Positions 16,732 through 25,347 of a stretch of DNA of 64,000 bases are shown here, piece by piece (the stretch's first letter is position 1; each line of letters starts with the position of its first letter). The position numbers were made by a program, and so were the translations under genes. The notes beneath the pieces are model-generated. The model worked only from the letters and a program-made list of their open reading frames with translations, ran no database searches and was not told the DNA's origin. Origin of the DNA: Boudabousia liubingyangii. Its GTDB lineage: Bacteria; Actinomycetota; Actinomycetes; Actinomycetales; Actinomycetaceae. Location: contig NZ_MQSU01000001.1 of assembly GCF_001907245.1 (NCBI RefSeq), forward strand, positions 456,224 through 520,223, in the 5' to 3' direction.

Positions 16732-17149
16732 TTATCCTGCTTCCTTCAGTGTCTGTTTGCCCCTTATTATGCCCCGCGCAGGCAGGCGCGATACGTCACT
16801 TTACCGCAATTTTTCTATTCAGTTGGGGGCAGAATTGTGGATATTTTCCACAGACTTGTGGACAGGGTGTGTATGACACGCCTAGGGCCTGTGGATGGTC
16901 TGTGAATGCATTTTTCGTGCTAGCGGTGGTCCAGTTAACATAATCGGCTCAGATTGGCGAAATGCCTTAATTCTTCTTCCACAGTTTTTCCCCAATCTGT
17001 GGAAAAGTATTGGTGGTCTATTTTCGTGGAAAACTTTGGTGGCAAATCCGTCAATATGAGAAATCAAACTGACATTGCACTCGTGCTTGATAACCTTGGG
17101 GGAAGAAAAAGAACTAAGTTTTAGATTTTTGAATTATTTTGAGGTTTAA
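16732..17149. promoter_or_regulatory. dnaB upstream region with a cluster of DnaA-box-like nonamers
   Basis: This 418-base spacer holds no gene. Matches to the actinobacterial DnaA box TTGTCCACA (or TTATCCACA) on either strand occur at 16836-16844, 16844-16852 (sharing one base with the first), 16857-16865, 16890-16898, 16975-16983 and 16998-17006, with 7 or 8 of 9 bases matching. An AT-rich, purine-biased tract (17101-17149) lies just before the MATE gene. This resembles a DnaA-controlled promoter or a small origin-like region. dnaA itself is not in the window, so it is not called oriC. Confidence 0.55.
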
Positions 17150-18559
17150 ATGAGCGAGCGCCCCACTGCGGATCAAAGTCAGTCAGAGCAGACCGCGCCA
17201 GAAGCAACAGCGGCCGACCCCACGGACCCGCAGGTCTCTCCCGCCCGCTCCAAAAAAGACGTCGACCGGCAGATCCTGACCCTAGCGGCCCCGGCCTTCG
17301 CGGCCCTAATTGCCGAACCCCTCATGGTCATGGTGGATTCCGCCATGGTCGGTCACCTAGGTACTGACCAGCTGGCCGGCCTAGCCCTAGGTTCCACCCT
17401 GCTAAACACCATCGTTTACCTGTTCGTCTTCCTGACCTACACCACCACCGCCAGCGCCTCCCGAGCCCTAGGGGCAGGTGATACTAAAGGCGCGATCCGA
17501 GGTGGCATTGACGGACTCTGGTTCGCCGGCCTACTGGGTATTATCTTGGCTCCCCTGACTTGGCTCATGGCCCCCACCCTAGTTTCTTGGTTTGGGGCTA
17601 GCGGGATGGTCGCCCAGTCCGCGGTGGACTACCTGCGGGCTTGCGCCCCGGGGCTGCTGGCCATGTTCCTAGTTCTAGCGGCCACCGGCGCCCTACGTGG
17701 ACTACTGGACACTAAGACCCCCATGTGGGTTTCCGTCTTCGGGGCCCTATTCAACGTGGTTGCCAATGCGACCCTAATCTGGGGCCTGCACTTTGGAATC
17801 AAGGGTTCCGGCTGGGGTACCTCCTTGGCGCAGAGCCTCATGGCTCTGACCCTGATTGTGATCGTCCTGCGCGGTGCTAAACGCTTTGGCGTTTCGGTCC
17901 GCCCGTCTCTAGCGGGGGTTCGCTCCGTGGGTCTGGCCGGCGCTCCCCTACTGGTCCGAACCGTGAACCTACGGATTGCCTTCCTACTGCTAATCTGGGC
18001 GGCCACCGCCCTAGGCGCACAGGTCCTAGCCGCCCACCAAATCACGCAAACCCTATGGGGTCTGGGGGCCTACGCCCTAGACGCCCTAGCCATTGCCTCC
18101 CAGGCCCTAATCGGTCACGGCATGGGCACCGGGGAAGCTAAACGCGTGGCTCTAGTGCTACGCCGCTGCCTGTACTGGGGTGTTGGGATCGGTTTCGTCC
18201 TGGCTGCTATCTTTGGCCTGGGCGCCTGGTGGTTCCCCCTAGCTTTCGGGGCCACCCCCACCGTCCGGGTCCTAGCTTTCGGGGCGCTGTTAGTGGCGGC
18301 CCTAGCCCAGCCGGTGGCCAGCATTGCCTTCATCCTCGACGGGGTCCTAATCGGGGCCGGTAAGGCCGCCTACCTCGCTTGGGCATCACTAGTGAACCTA
18401 CTGGTCTTTGCACCCCTAGCCGGAATCGTTGGCTACTGGGGACCGGGCTGGTCTGAACTGTGGGGTACAGTCGCCCTGTGGATCGCCTTTGCCTTTGGCT
18501 TCCTAGGGGCCCGCACAGTTACCAACCTCTACGGGGCCAAGCCGCTACTGCAGGCCTAA
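17150..18559 (+). CDS. MATE family multidrug/sodium antiporter
   Basis: A 469-residue inner-membrane protein with twelve membrane segments in two six-helix halves. The N-terminal half has EPLMVMVDSAMVGHLG, the usual DinF/NorM first-helix region. The N-terminal 35 residues are polar (Gln/Ser/Pro) and cytoplasmic. It resembles the DinF-like MATE proteins that commonly sit beside dnaB in actinobacteria. It is expected to export cationic drugs or metabolites in exchange for H+ or Na+. The start is ATG 17150 after a purine-rich stretch. Confidence 0.9.
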   Translation: MSERPTADQSQSEQTAPEATAADPTDPQVSPARSKKDVDRQILTLAAPAFAALIAEPLMVMVDSAMVGHLGTDQLAGLALGSTLLNTIVYLFVFLTYTTTASASRALGAGDTKGAIRGGIDGLWFAGLLGIILAPLTWLMAPTLVSWFGASGMVAQSAVDYLRACAPGLLAMFLVLAATGALRGLLDTKTPMWVSVFGALFNVVANATLIWGLHFGIKGSGWGTSLAQSLMALTLIVIVLRGAKRFGVSVRPSLAGVRSVGLAGAPLLVRTVNLRIAFLLLIWAATALGAQVLAAHQITQTLWGLGAYALDALAIASQALIGHGMGTGEAKRVALVLRRCLYWGVGIGFVLAAIFGLGAWWFPLAFGATPTVRVLAFGALLVAALAQPVASIAFILDGVLIGAGKAAYLAWASLVNLLVFAPLAGIVGYWGPGWSELWGTVALWIAFAFGFLGARTVTNLYGAKPLLQA

Positions 18560-18598
18560 TTCCCAAACGCGCATCCCGGTAGCGCAGCACGCAGAACA

Positions 18599-18615
18599 CC
18601 TATCACCCTGATAGG
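18599..18615. terminator. Possible short hairpin between converging MATE and kup genes
   Basis: CCTATCA-CCC-TGATAGG is a perfect seven-pair stem with a three-base loop, but there is no T run. It may stop or protect transcripts. Confidence 0.35.
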
Positions 18616-18657
18616 CAAAGGAAAATCTGAGCGCGCCCGCAAAACCGGCAGCGGAAA

Positions 18658-20601
18658 TCAGATCCGGACCGTAGTCAGGTACTCACAAGAGTGCGAGGAC
18701 GGCACGTGGAACTTACGGGTCGGGGACTCGGCCGTACGGCACAGCTCCCCATAGAAGCCCGCCGCGGCGCTACGCCACCAAGTCCCATCCTTCGGGGCAA
18801 AACGGAAGTGCGTGAGGTGCCAAGCGGTCTTCTCATCAACTAGGTTCGCGCCCTCGGGACCAAGAAGCTGCCACAGGTTACAAGAATCCATGAAGCCAAT
18901 CCGGACAGTCACCATAGTCGCGCCCGGGAACTCTTCAAGGCCGTTAATACGCATGGGCTCGTAGCTGACGCGCTCGGCATGCGGAATATGCGGATTACGG
19001 GTGCGAACCACGTGCACAAACAGCATCTTTTCGCGGACCGAGTCGTTCAGTTCCACGCTGGCGCGCAGAGCATAAGGCATGACGCCACGGTAACGCTGCA
19101 GGTAAACGGCCGTGCCGGGCATGCGCGGGACCCCATCGAGTAGTTCGGGAAGGTCCATGAATAGGTAGCCTTCCTTTTCGATCAGGGCGACCTTCGCGCG
19201 GGCCGACCAGACTCGCCAGAACATCATTAGGCTCAAGAGGACGGCAGCGACCAACAGCGGCAACCAACCGCCAGAGGCAATCTTCGTAATATTCGCACTA
19301 AAGAACGCGACTTCGAGGGAGCCAATGGTGATCAGGAACAGGACAATCTTCCAAGTAGCCACATGCTCTGCCTGATGTAGGTAGATCGAGTACAGGGTGG
19401 AGGTAATCAGGAAGGTCATAGTGACCGCAATACCGTAGGCCGTGGCCAGACGGGTGGAATCCTGAAAGCCAATCACGACCAGCAGCACCAAACCCAAAAG
19501 CAGGTAGTTAACAAAGGGGATGTAAATCTGGCCGTGGTCAGTACGGGAAGTGTAAACGGTCCGGAAGTTCTGCAAGAAGCCCAGGCGGGAAGCCTGCTTC
19601 GCAGTCGAGTAGGAACCGGAAATCACGGCCTGGCTGGCAATAATGGTGGCCAGAGCGGCCAGAATGATCAGGGGGATCCGGGCCCAGCTGGGGACCATCA
19701 GGAAGAAGGGGTTAGAGATTGCCTTCGGGTCAGTGAGCAGTAGTCCGCCCTGCCCCAGGTAGTTCAGGACCAGCGCCGGGTAAGCCACTAGGAACCAGGC
19801 GCGGCGAATAGCCGGAGCCCCGAAGTGGCCCATATCGGCATACAGGGCTTCCACGCCGGTTACGGTTAGCACGACCGCCCCTAGGGCTAGGAAGAATAGA
19901 CGAGGTTGCGTCAGGGCGAACTGGACCGCGTGGTGCGGGCTCAGGGCCTGGATGATTTCCGGGTGCTGGCTAATGTGAGGAATACCGGCCACAGCTAGAC
20001 AGGTAAACCAGAGCAGCATGATCGGGCCGAAGGCTGAACCGACCTTGCTGGTCCCAAAACGCTGCACTAGGAACAGGGCCGTGAGGATCGCGATTGCGAT
20101 TGGCACCACCACGGTTTCTAGGCTGGGGGCAATCACCTCTAGGCCCTCAATCGCGGAAAGCACACTAATCGCGGGGGTAATAACTGAGTCACCGAAGAAG
20201 ACGGTGGCCCCCACAACGCCCGCAATAATCGCGGCCCGGCGGCCCTTAGGGCTTTTTAGTTTGCGCGCTACCAAGGAGGCTAGGACGAGGACGCCGCCTT
20301 CGCCCTCGTCGTCTGCGTGCATGACCAGCACGCAATACTTAAGAGCCACGATTAGGGTCAGTGACCAAAAGATCATGGAGATGATGCCCATGATATTGGT
20401 CGGGGTGGGGTGGATCGCGCCTTCTGCTAACGCAAAGGCGGTCTGAACTGAATAGAGCGGTGAGGTACCAATATCTCCAAAAACCACGCCCAGAGCGGCC
20501 ACGGTAAGTAGCAGTTTCCGGGCTTTTGCCGGATCCTGGCGGACTTTAGCTACTTGGTTTTCTGGTTTTTCAGAGGTCTCAAAATCAGCTTTGTTTTCCA
20601 C
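18658..20601 (-). CDS. kup: Low-affinity potassium transporter Kup
   Basis: KUP/HAK/KT transporter of 647 residues. The family signature GVVFGDIGTSPLYS (about 38-51) opens the first of about twelve membrane segments, and the cytoplasmic C-terminal domain starts near residue 480. It takes up K+ by H+ symport. The start is GTG 20601, only six bases after the metS stop, with no clear ribosome site, so it is probably translated by coupling within a metP-metS-kup transcript. Confidence 0.93.
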   Translation of the reverse strand: MENKADFETSEKPENQVAKVRQDPAKARKLLLTVAALGVVFGDIGTSPLYSVQTAFALAEGAIHPTPTNIMGIISMIFWSLTLIVALKYCVLVMHADDEGEGGVLVLASLVARKLKSPKGRRAAIIAGVVGATVFFGDSVITPAISVLSAIEGLEVIAPSLETVVVPIAIAILTALFLVQRFGTSKVGSAFGPIMLLWFTCLAVAGIPHISQHPEIIQALSPHHAVQFALTQPRLFFLALGAVVLTVTGVEALYADMGHFGAPAIRRAWFLVAYPALVLNYLGQGGLLLTDPKAISNPFFLMVPSWARIPLIILAALATIIASQAVISGSYSTAKQASRLGFLQNFRTVYTSRTDHGQIYIPFVNYLLLGLVLLVVIGFQDSTRLATAYGIAVTMTFLITSTLYSIYLHQAEHVATWKIVLFLITIGSLEVAFFSANITKIASGGWLPLLVAAVLLSLMMFWRVWSARAKVALIEKEGYLFMDLPELLDGVPRMPGTAVYLQRYRGVMPYALRASVELNDSVREKMLFVHVVRTRNPHIPHAERVSYEPMRINGLEEFPGATMVTVRIGFMDSCNLWQLLGPEGANLVDEKTAWHLTHFRFAPKDGTWWRSAAAGFYGELCRTAESPTRKFHVPSSHSCEYLTTVRI

Positions 20602-20607
20602 AAGGTA

Positions 20608-20784
20608 CTAATCTACACCTTGCTTTTTCGCGTTGCTGGGTAGGGCATCCTCATTGAGGTACTCTTCCAGTTCCTTAGGAGTCTGGGGTTGATTCTTGAA
20701 CCTTAGACTCCAGGCCCAGAAGATTAGCCCTCCCCAGATGACGCTCATGGAGATGACCATCATGATGATCGCAGGGGTGCTCAT
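20608..20784 (-). CDS. metS: Methionine/alanine importer small subunit MetS
   Basis: This short gene encodes 58 residues beginning MSTPAIIMMVISM. A single hydrophobic helix (4-26, with paired tryptophans in VIWGGLIFWAW) is followed by a short polar, acidic tail. This is the MetS pattern: a one-helix partner needed by the NSS transporter MetP in Corynebacterium glutamicum. The start codon overlaps the metP stop (ATGA). The position immediately after metP is diagnostic. Confidence 0.88.
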   Translation of the reverse strand: MSTPAIIMMVISMSVIWGGLIFWAWSLRFKNQPQTPKELEEYLNEDALPSNAKKQGVD

Positions 20785-22391
20785 TTGCGGCCTCCTTTGG
20801 CAGCTTTCTGGTTATCGTGCGCTTTAGGTAGGGGCATGGTCTTGAAATCGTCGACGTCAGTGCGCCAACTGGTCAGGGTCATGACGTAGCCAATCAAGGC
20901 CGCCAAGATGATCGAACCCCAACCGAAGCCGGTGGTATACCAGCCTGGATATTCGCCATAACCATTCTTGATCAGGTCAATGACAGTCTGGGCGAACATG
21001 CCAGCCAGGGCGGCAGGCACCACGAAGCCGACCATCAAGTCCCACCACTTGCCAATCTTGATGGTGGACAGGACGTTCAGGTGACGACGTAGGTGACCCA
21101 AACGCGGGTGCAGGACGGTTACGAGGACGGCGGTGCTGATCGCGCAGAGGACCACGCCGACCTCGTTAATGTACTTGTCGACCACGTCTAGCGTGTTCAG
21201 GCCGGAGTTGGTGGCAAACAGCATGGTGGAGATAACCGCAGACGGGATACCCACCACTAGGGCAGAGAAGCGGCCGCTCCAGCCGAACTTGTCTTGGAAG
21301 CCGGCGGAAACCACCTGCAGTAGTGACATGAGGGAGGTCAAGCCGGCCAACACTAGGGAGGTGAAGAACAGAAAGCCGAACAGGTGACCGCCGGGCATCA
21401 TGCTGATGATGGTGGGGAAGGAAATGAAGGACAGGGACACGCCGGTGATGCCCTGTAGTTCCGCGACAGGCACGCCCTGCGTGTGGGCCATGAAGCCCAG
21501 GGCGGCGAATACGCCAATGCCGGCCAGTAGTTCGAAGCTGGAGTTCGCGAAGGCAGCCACGAAACCGGAGCCACCTAGGTCAGCTTTCTTAGGTAGGTAG
21601 GAGGCGTAGGTGACCATAATGCCGAAGGCAATGGACAGTGAGTAGAAGATTTGGCTGAATGCGGCAATCCAGACCTTACCGTCGGTTAGTGAGCCCCATT
21701 CGGGGGTAAAGAAGGCGTTGAGGCCCTCGGCCGCACCGGGTAGCGTGACGGCGCGGATCACGACCGCCCCGAACAGGACCGTGAGCAGCGGGATGAAGAT
21801 CTTATTGGCGCGCTCTAGACCCTTTTGGACACCCAGAGCCAGAATCGCAATTACGACTACCCAGAGTAGGGCAAGGGGCAGGAAGACGCCCCAAACGACC
21901 TTAAAGGAAAGTTCGTTTGCGGAGGCGGGGTTGCCGCCGCCCAGGAAGTCCTTGACGAAGAAGTCGGCGGTATTGTCGCCCCATGCAAAGTTCAGTGAGA
22001 ACAGGGCGTAGCGGGCGGCCCAGGCCACGATGACCGCGTAGTAGGTGAGGATGACGAAGCTGACGCCCACTTTGAACCAGCCAAGGATTTCAGCGCGGCG
22101 GCTGATGCGGCGGAAGACGGTGGGGGCGGCACCACGGTAGCGGTGGCCAAGGGCGTAGTCCAGGAGCAGGAAGGAAACGCCGGCGGCTAGTAGAGCCACG
22201 ATGTAGGGGATCAGGAAGGCGCCGCCGCCGTTTTGGTAGGCGACACCGGGGAAACGCCAGATATTACCTAGGCCAATGGCGGAGCCGATCGCGGCTAGTA
22301 GGAAGCCCGCCTGGGAGGACCAGGTTTCACGTTGGGCACCTGGTTGGGGGCTGGTTTTCGGACTGCTGGGTGGTGCGCTCGAGTCAGTCAT
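20781..22391 (-). CDS. metP: Sodium-dependent methionine/alanine transporter MetP (NSS family)
   Basis: A neurotransmitter:sodium symporter family protein of 536 residues with about twelve membrane segments. The LeuT-type first helix AAIGSAIGLGNIWRFP is present, as is the Na+-site region in TM6-TM8. MetP with MetS imports methionine and alanine. ATG 22391 is chosen because GGGAG lies five bases upstream; a longer frame to 22421 has no such support. The Shine-Dalgarno is part of an inverted repeat (22399-22450). Confidence 0.9.
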   Translation of the reverse strand: MTDSSAPPSSPKTSPQPGAQRETWSSQAGFLLAAIGSAIGLGNIWRFPGVAYQNGGGAFLIPYIVALLAAGVSFLLLDYALGHRYRGAAPTVFRRISRRAEILGWFKVGVSFVILTYYAVIVAWAARYALFSLNFAWGDNTADFFVKDFLGGGNPASANELSFKVVWGVFLPLALLWVVVIAILALGVQKGLERANKIFIPLLTVLFGAVVIRAVTLPGAAEGLNAFFTPEWGSLTDGKVWIAAFSQIFYSLSIAFGIMVTYASYLPKKADLGGSGFVAAFANSSFELLAGIGVFAALGFMAHTQGVPVAELQGITGVSLSFISFPTIISMMPGGHLFGFLFFTSLVLAGLTSLMSLLQVVSAGFQDKFGWSGRFSALVVGIPSAVISTMLFATNSGLNTLDVVDKYINEVGVVLCAISTAVLVTVLHPRLGHLRRHLNVLSTIKIGKWWDLMVGFVVPAALAGMFAQTVIDLIKNGYGEYPGWYTTGFGWGSIILAALIGYVMTLTSWRTDVDDFKTMPLPKAHDNQKAAKGGRK

Positions 22392-22398
22392 TTTTACT

Positions 22399-22450
22399 CC
22401 CTGATTAACTTTTAGGGTCAAAAACCTTAAAGTTTCTTACTAAATCAGGG
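22399..22450 (-). promoter_or_regulatory. Leader hairpin that would hide the metP ribosome site
   Basis: In the metP mRNA, CCCTGATT (complement of 22443-22450) can pair perfectly with AATCAGGG (complement of 22399-22406). The second arm includes part of the GGGAG Shine-Dalgarno. An inner CTTTAAGG/CCCTAAAG pair with one mismatch extends the fold. TAATAT (complement of 22454-22459) just upstream could be the -10. This suggests translational control of methionine import. Confidence 0.45.
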
Positions 22451-22503
22451 TTAATATTACCTAAACTTTACTTAAGCTGACCACCTAGAGGCCAAAATGT
22501 GAC

Positions 22504-23457
22504 CTAGGAAACTTTCTGCTTTTTGTCGCGGCGGCGCCGAAGAAACGCAAAAAATGGCGAAAATACGACAATAAAAGCGTAGATTATCGCCAATCCGGCC
22601 ACCACACTCAGGGCCTTCATCCATAGTGGGCCAGATAAAATATTCTTAAAGAAACCGATGAGTCCGCCCGGCTCGGCAGCCTGCTGCGCTAAAGCCTGCA
22701 CCTGATCCGCCCCAGCTGGCACCCGCTCTGCCGTCACCAACAGGCGATGTGTATTGACCCCAAAAGGCGTACAGGTAATCAAGGTAATTAGGTCTTTCCC
22801 TGCCTGCGGCCCTAGGGCCTCAGTTTCATGCGGCAGCACCACTTGGGTCCCCGTCACCGCGTAAACCAGGGACTTACCCGCCACCTGCAGGTGAATCTTA
22901 TCCCCCACCTGCAACTGCGGTAGATCATCAAAGAGGGTGGCCGTACCCAAAGCGGAATGACCGGTCAGGACCGAGTGCGTGCCCTTCCCGCCCACCGGTA
23001 AGGAAGTACCAAAGAGGTGCCCCACCCCGCGCTCTAGCGTCTGGGTGGAAGTGCCATGAAAAATGGGCAGGTCAACCTTGATTTTAGGGATTTCTAGACG
23101 CCCCATCACCGAACTCAGGTTCAGCTGCTGCAAGTACTGACGGTAGGGCCCCGAATCCGGGGTCACCCTTGAAAGCCACGGGTCTAGAATCGGGGCCGAA
23201 TCTAGCCCCGCATTGTACTGTTGCGCTTCCTGCCAGCTCTTTTCTAGCCGGTCCGGGGCTAACTGAGCCACCTCAAGCCCATAACTCTGGGCCACTTCCC
23301 GCTGACGAGCATCGTTCAAAACCGTGGAAACCACCGGGTAAAGCATGACCAGCGCCCCCAGAAAAACCAAGAGGGCCGGTAAGAAACGCCGTAGCGGCCC
23401 GGCAGGGGTTAGTGAGGTTTCCTGCCGGACCGTACGTTGAGGAGATCCTTGAATCAT
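22504..23457 (-). CDS. Class C (pilin-polymerising) sortase
   Basis: A membrane-anchored transpeptidase of 317 residues. There is a basic N-terminus, a first membrane helix (about 26-47), the class C lid motif DPW (92-94), the catalytic domain with His167 (TGHSAL), Cys229 (TLITC) and Arg238, and a second C-terminal helix (about 280-303) followed by Lys/Arg. All three catalytic residues are present. It cross-links the major pilin just upstream through its LPVTG and YPKN motifs. ATG 23457 is used; TTG 23460 is adjacent. Confidence 0.95.
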   Translation of the reverse strand: MIQGSPQRTVRQETSLTPAGPLRRFLPALLVFLGALVMLYPVVSTVLNDARQREVAQSYGLEVAQLAPDRLEKSWQEAQQYNAGLDSAPILDPWLSRVTPDSGPYRQYLQQLNLSSVMGRLEIPKIKVDLPIFHGTSTQTLERGVGHLFGTSLPVGGKGTHSVLTGHSALGTATLFDDLPQLQVGDKIHLQVAGKSLVYAVTGTQVVLPHETEALGPQAGKDLITLITCTPFGVNTHRLLVTAERVPAGADQVQALAQQAAEPGGLIGFFKNILSGPLWMKALSVVAGLAIIYAFIVVFSPFFAFLRRRRDKKQKVS

Positions 23458-23477
23458 CAAGAAAGGGGATCCAATCC

Positions 23478-25280
23478 CTAGTTGTGGGCGTTATCGCGAC
23501 GTCGACGCCACGCGACCAAGGCTCCACCAGCCATTAGCAAACCACCGGCGGTGGCAGCAATGGTGATGCCATTGCCACCGGTGACGGGAAGCTCGAACCC
23601 GCCCCGCTTGGGGATGTCCTTAATGGTGACCGGTAGAGTCGCGTTCTGGGTACCCGCCATGGTCTGCTCAGTGACCAGGAACGGGATGGGCTGCGGTAGG
23701 AGTTCATACCCTTCCGGAGCCTGAGTTTCCACTAGGCAGTAAGCGTTGAACTGGCCGTAAGACTTCGGATCGGTCAGGTCTACCTGGCCGTTCTTCGCAG
23801 CGCTATCATTCTTCCAGTCGTTGTACTTCAGGCCATCAATAGTTACCTGGCCGTTCTTTCCGGTCGCGAATTCAGTGGCGCGTGGCGTATCCTCAGGTGC
23901 CATCCCGACCGGGATTGCGGTCTTGCTAAGTTCTTCGACTTCCTCGTGAACACCAAAAGCAGAGGCGGTGTTGACGTTTAGGCGAGCTACGGCCTGCGCC
24001 GAAATGCGGCAGGCGTGAACCTCAAACTTGGCGTTTTCGAGGCGGGCGGCCTCATCCACGGTGGAACCCTTCGTGAGGGCAATGCGGCCAAACTTGGAGA
24101 TTACGGTATTGGTGGGCACGCCGGGCTTCCAGGGGTCACCGGGAGGCGGGTTGGGGCCTTCGGGATCCTTCGGATCGGGGTCCTTCGGGGTACTGGGACC
24201 GGAATCCTTATTCCACGGAACGCTGGGTTCGTTGGGGATTAGTCGGGCTTCGTTTTCGATCTTGCCGTCTTCACCTAGGGAGGTCACTTGGGCGCTGATG
24301 ACGACGCGGACCTTGGTGTTCTGGTCGCCGGCTTTGCGGGCGGCAGCTAGCTTGGCGCGGCCGCTTTCGGTGAACTCGATGGTCACGTAGGTTTTGCCGT
24401 CGGTCTCACGCTTGAAGGAGCCGATGGTGTAGTCACCGTCAGCTAGGGCCTGGTTGCTGCCTTCTAGGGTGACCTTGGTTTGGTCGGCCAGGTAGTTTAG
24501 GCGCTTATCTAGCGGGTCGATGATCTGGTAGTTGCGTAGTTTCTCCACTCGCGGGATGGCTGCGTCAACGGTGTACTTGAGGGTGTCACCAACGGCGGTG
24601 GTGCCTTCATCGGTGACGGCCTTAGTGGCCTCGGTGAGGGCGTTCTTGGGGTAGACGTGGGCCTGGTAGACCCAGCGGTCGCGGGTTTGGGTATTGGTTA
24701 GCGGTAGGGTCACGAAGAAGGGGGCCGAGGGGGTGACGCCACCCTTTTTCGCGCTGCTCGAACGGTCTAGGTCTTCTTCTACGTAGTACAGGCCTAGGGG
24801 CAGGTCGGTGAAGTTGACGGTACCGTCCTCGCCGGTTTCCTGTGCGCCCTTCCATTCGAGGTCGAGGTTCTTGGCTACGGCCTCGGCACCTTCAGTTTTG
24901 ACGCGCTGCTGGATTTGGGCGGTGGCTTCCCAGCCGGCTAGGGTTTTGAGGTCCACGTTGGGGACGCGCTTTAGTTTGAAACGGATTCCGGGTAGGGGCT
25001 GGAGCTGTTTTCCGGCTAGGGCGTCGGCATTTAGTTCCATCCCGTCTGCGGGCAGGTTAGTGTCCTGCTCGGGCTGCTGGTACTTGTGGACGGTCAGGGC
25101 GGCCTTGCCGTCTTGTTGGGCGTCGACGGTGCTGACCGCGGGACCCGAGGGGGTGCTGACTGCGGGGGCATAGTCTTCTGCGTGGGCGGGGGCAACGGCT
25201 GCCCCTAGGGTTAGGGCCGCTAAGGCTAGGCTGGTGCCCAGTACTTGGGGGCGGCGGTTGTGTGTTGTCATGCGACGCAT
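23478..25280 (-). CDS. Major fimbrial pilin, LPXTG-anchored
   Basis: A 600-residue pilus shaft protein. The signal peptide ends near AHA (32-34). The pilin motif YPKN (210-213) provides the lysine for sortase linkage. Ig-like/Cna_B domains follow, including an E-box with Glu518 (LVETQAPEGY) for an internal isopeptide bond. The sorting signal is LPVTG (564-568), then a hydrophobic helix and RRRR. A Pro-rich segment (about 370-390) joins domains. The fold matches FimA/FimP of oral Actinomyces and SpaA of corynebacteria. AGGAGG lies before ATG 25280. The sortase gene follows by about 20 bases. Confidence 0.94.
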   Translation of the reverse strand: MRRMTTHNRRPQVLGTSLALAALTLGAAVAPAHAEDYAPAVSTPSGPAVSTVDAQQDGKAALTVHKYQQPEQDTNLPADGMELNADALAGKQLQPLPGIRFKLKRVPNVDLKTLAGWEATAQIQQRVKTEGAEAVAKNLDLEWKGAQETGEDGTVNFTDLPLGLYYVEEDLDRSSSAKKGGVTPSAPFFVTLPLTNTQTRDRWVYQAHVYPKNALTEATKAVTDEGTTAVGDTLKYTVDAAIPRVEKLRNYQIIDPLDKRLNYLADQTKVTLEGSNQALADGDYTIGSFKRETDGKTYVTIEFTESGRAKLAAARKAGDQNTKVRVVISAQVTSLGEDGKIENEARLIPNEPSVPWNKDSGPSTPKDPDPKDPEGPNPPPGDPWKPGVPTNTVISKFGRIALTKGSTVDEAARLENAKFEVHACRISAQAVARLNVNTASAFGVHEEVEELSKTAIPVGMAPEDTPRATEFATGKNGQVTIDGLKYNDWKNDSAAKNGQVDLTDPKSYGQFNAYCLVETQAPEGYELLPQPIPFLVTEQTMAGTQNATLPVTIKDIPKRGGFELPVTGGNGITIAATAGGLLMAGGALVAWRRRRDNAHN

Positions 25281-25347
25281 GAATCCTCCTGGGGTTTATT
25301 TCCTGTTTTCCCGGTTTTCCGGGGTTGATTTCGGCAAATCGCCTAGG

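Noticed and set aside
16732-17149. Calling this spacer the chromosomal origin
   Set aside because: dnaA and dnaN are not in the window, the boxes are imperfect, and GC skew could not be computed.
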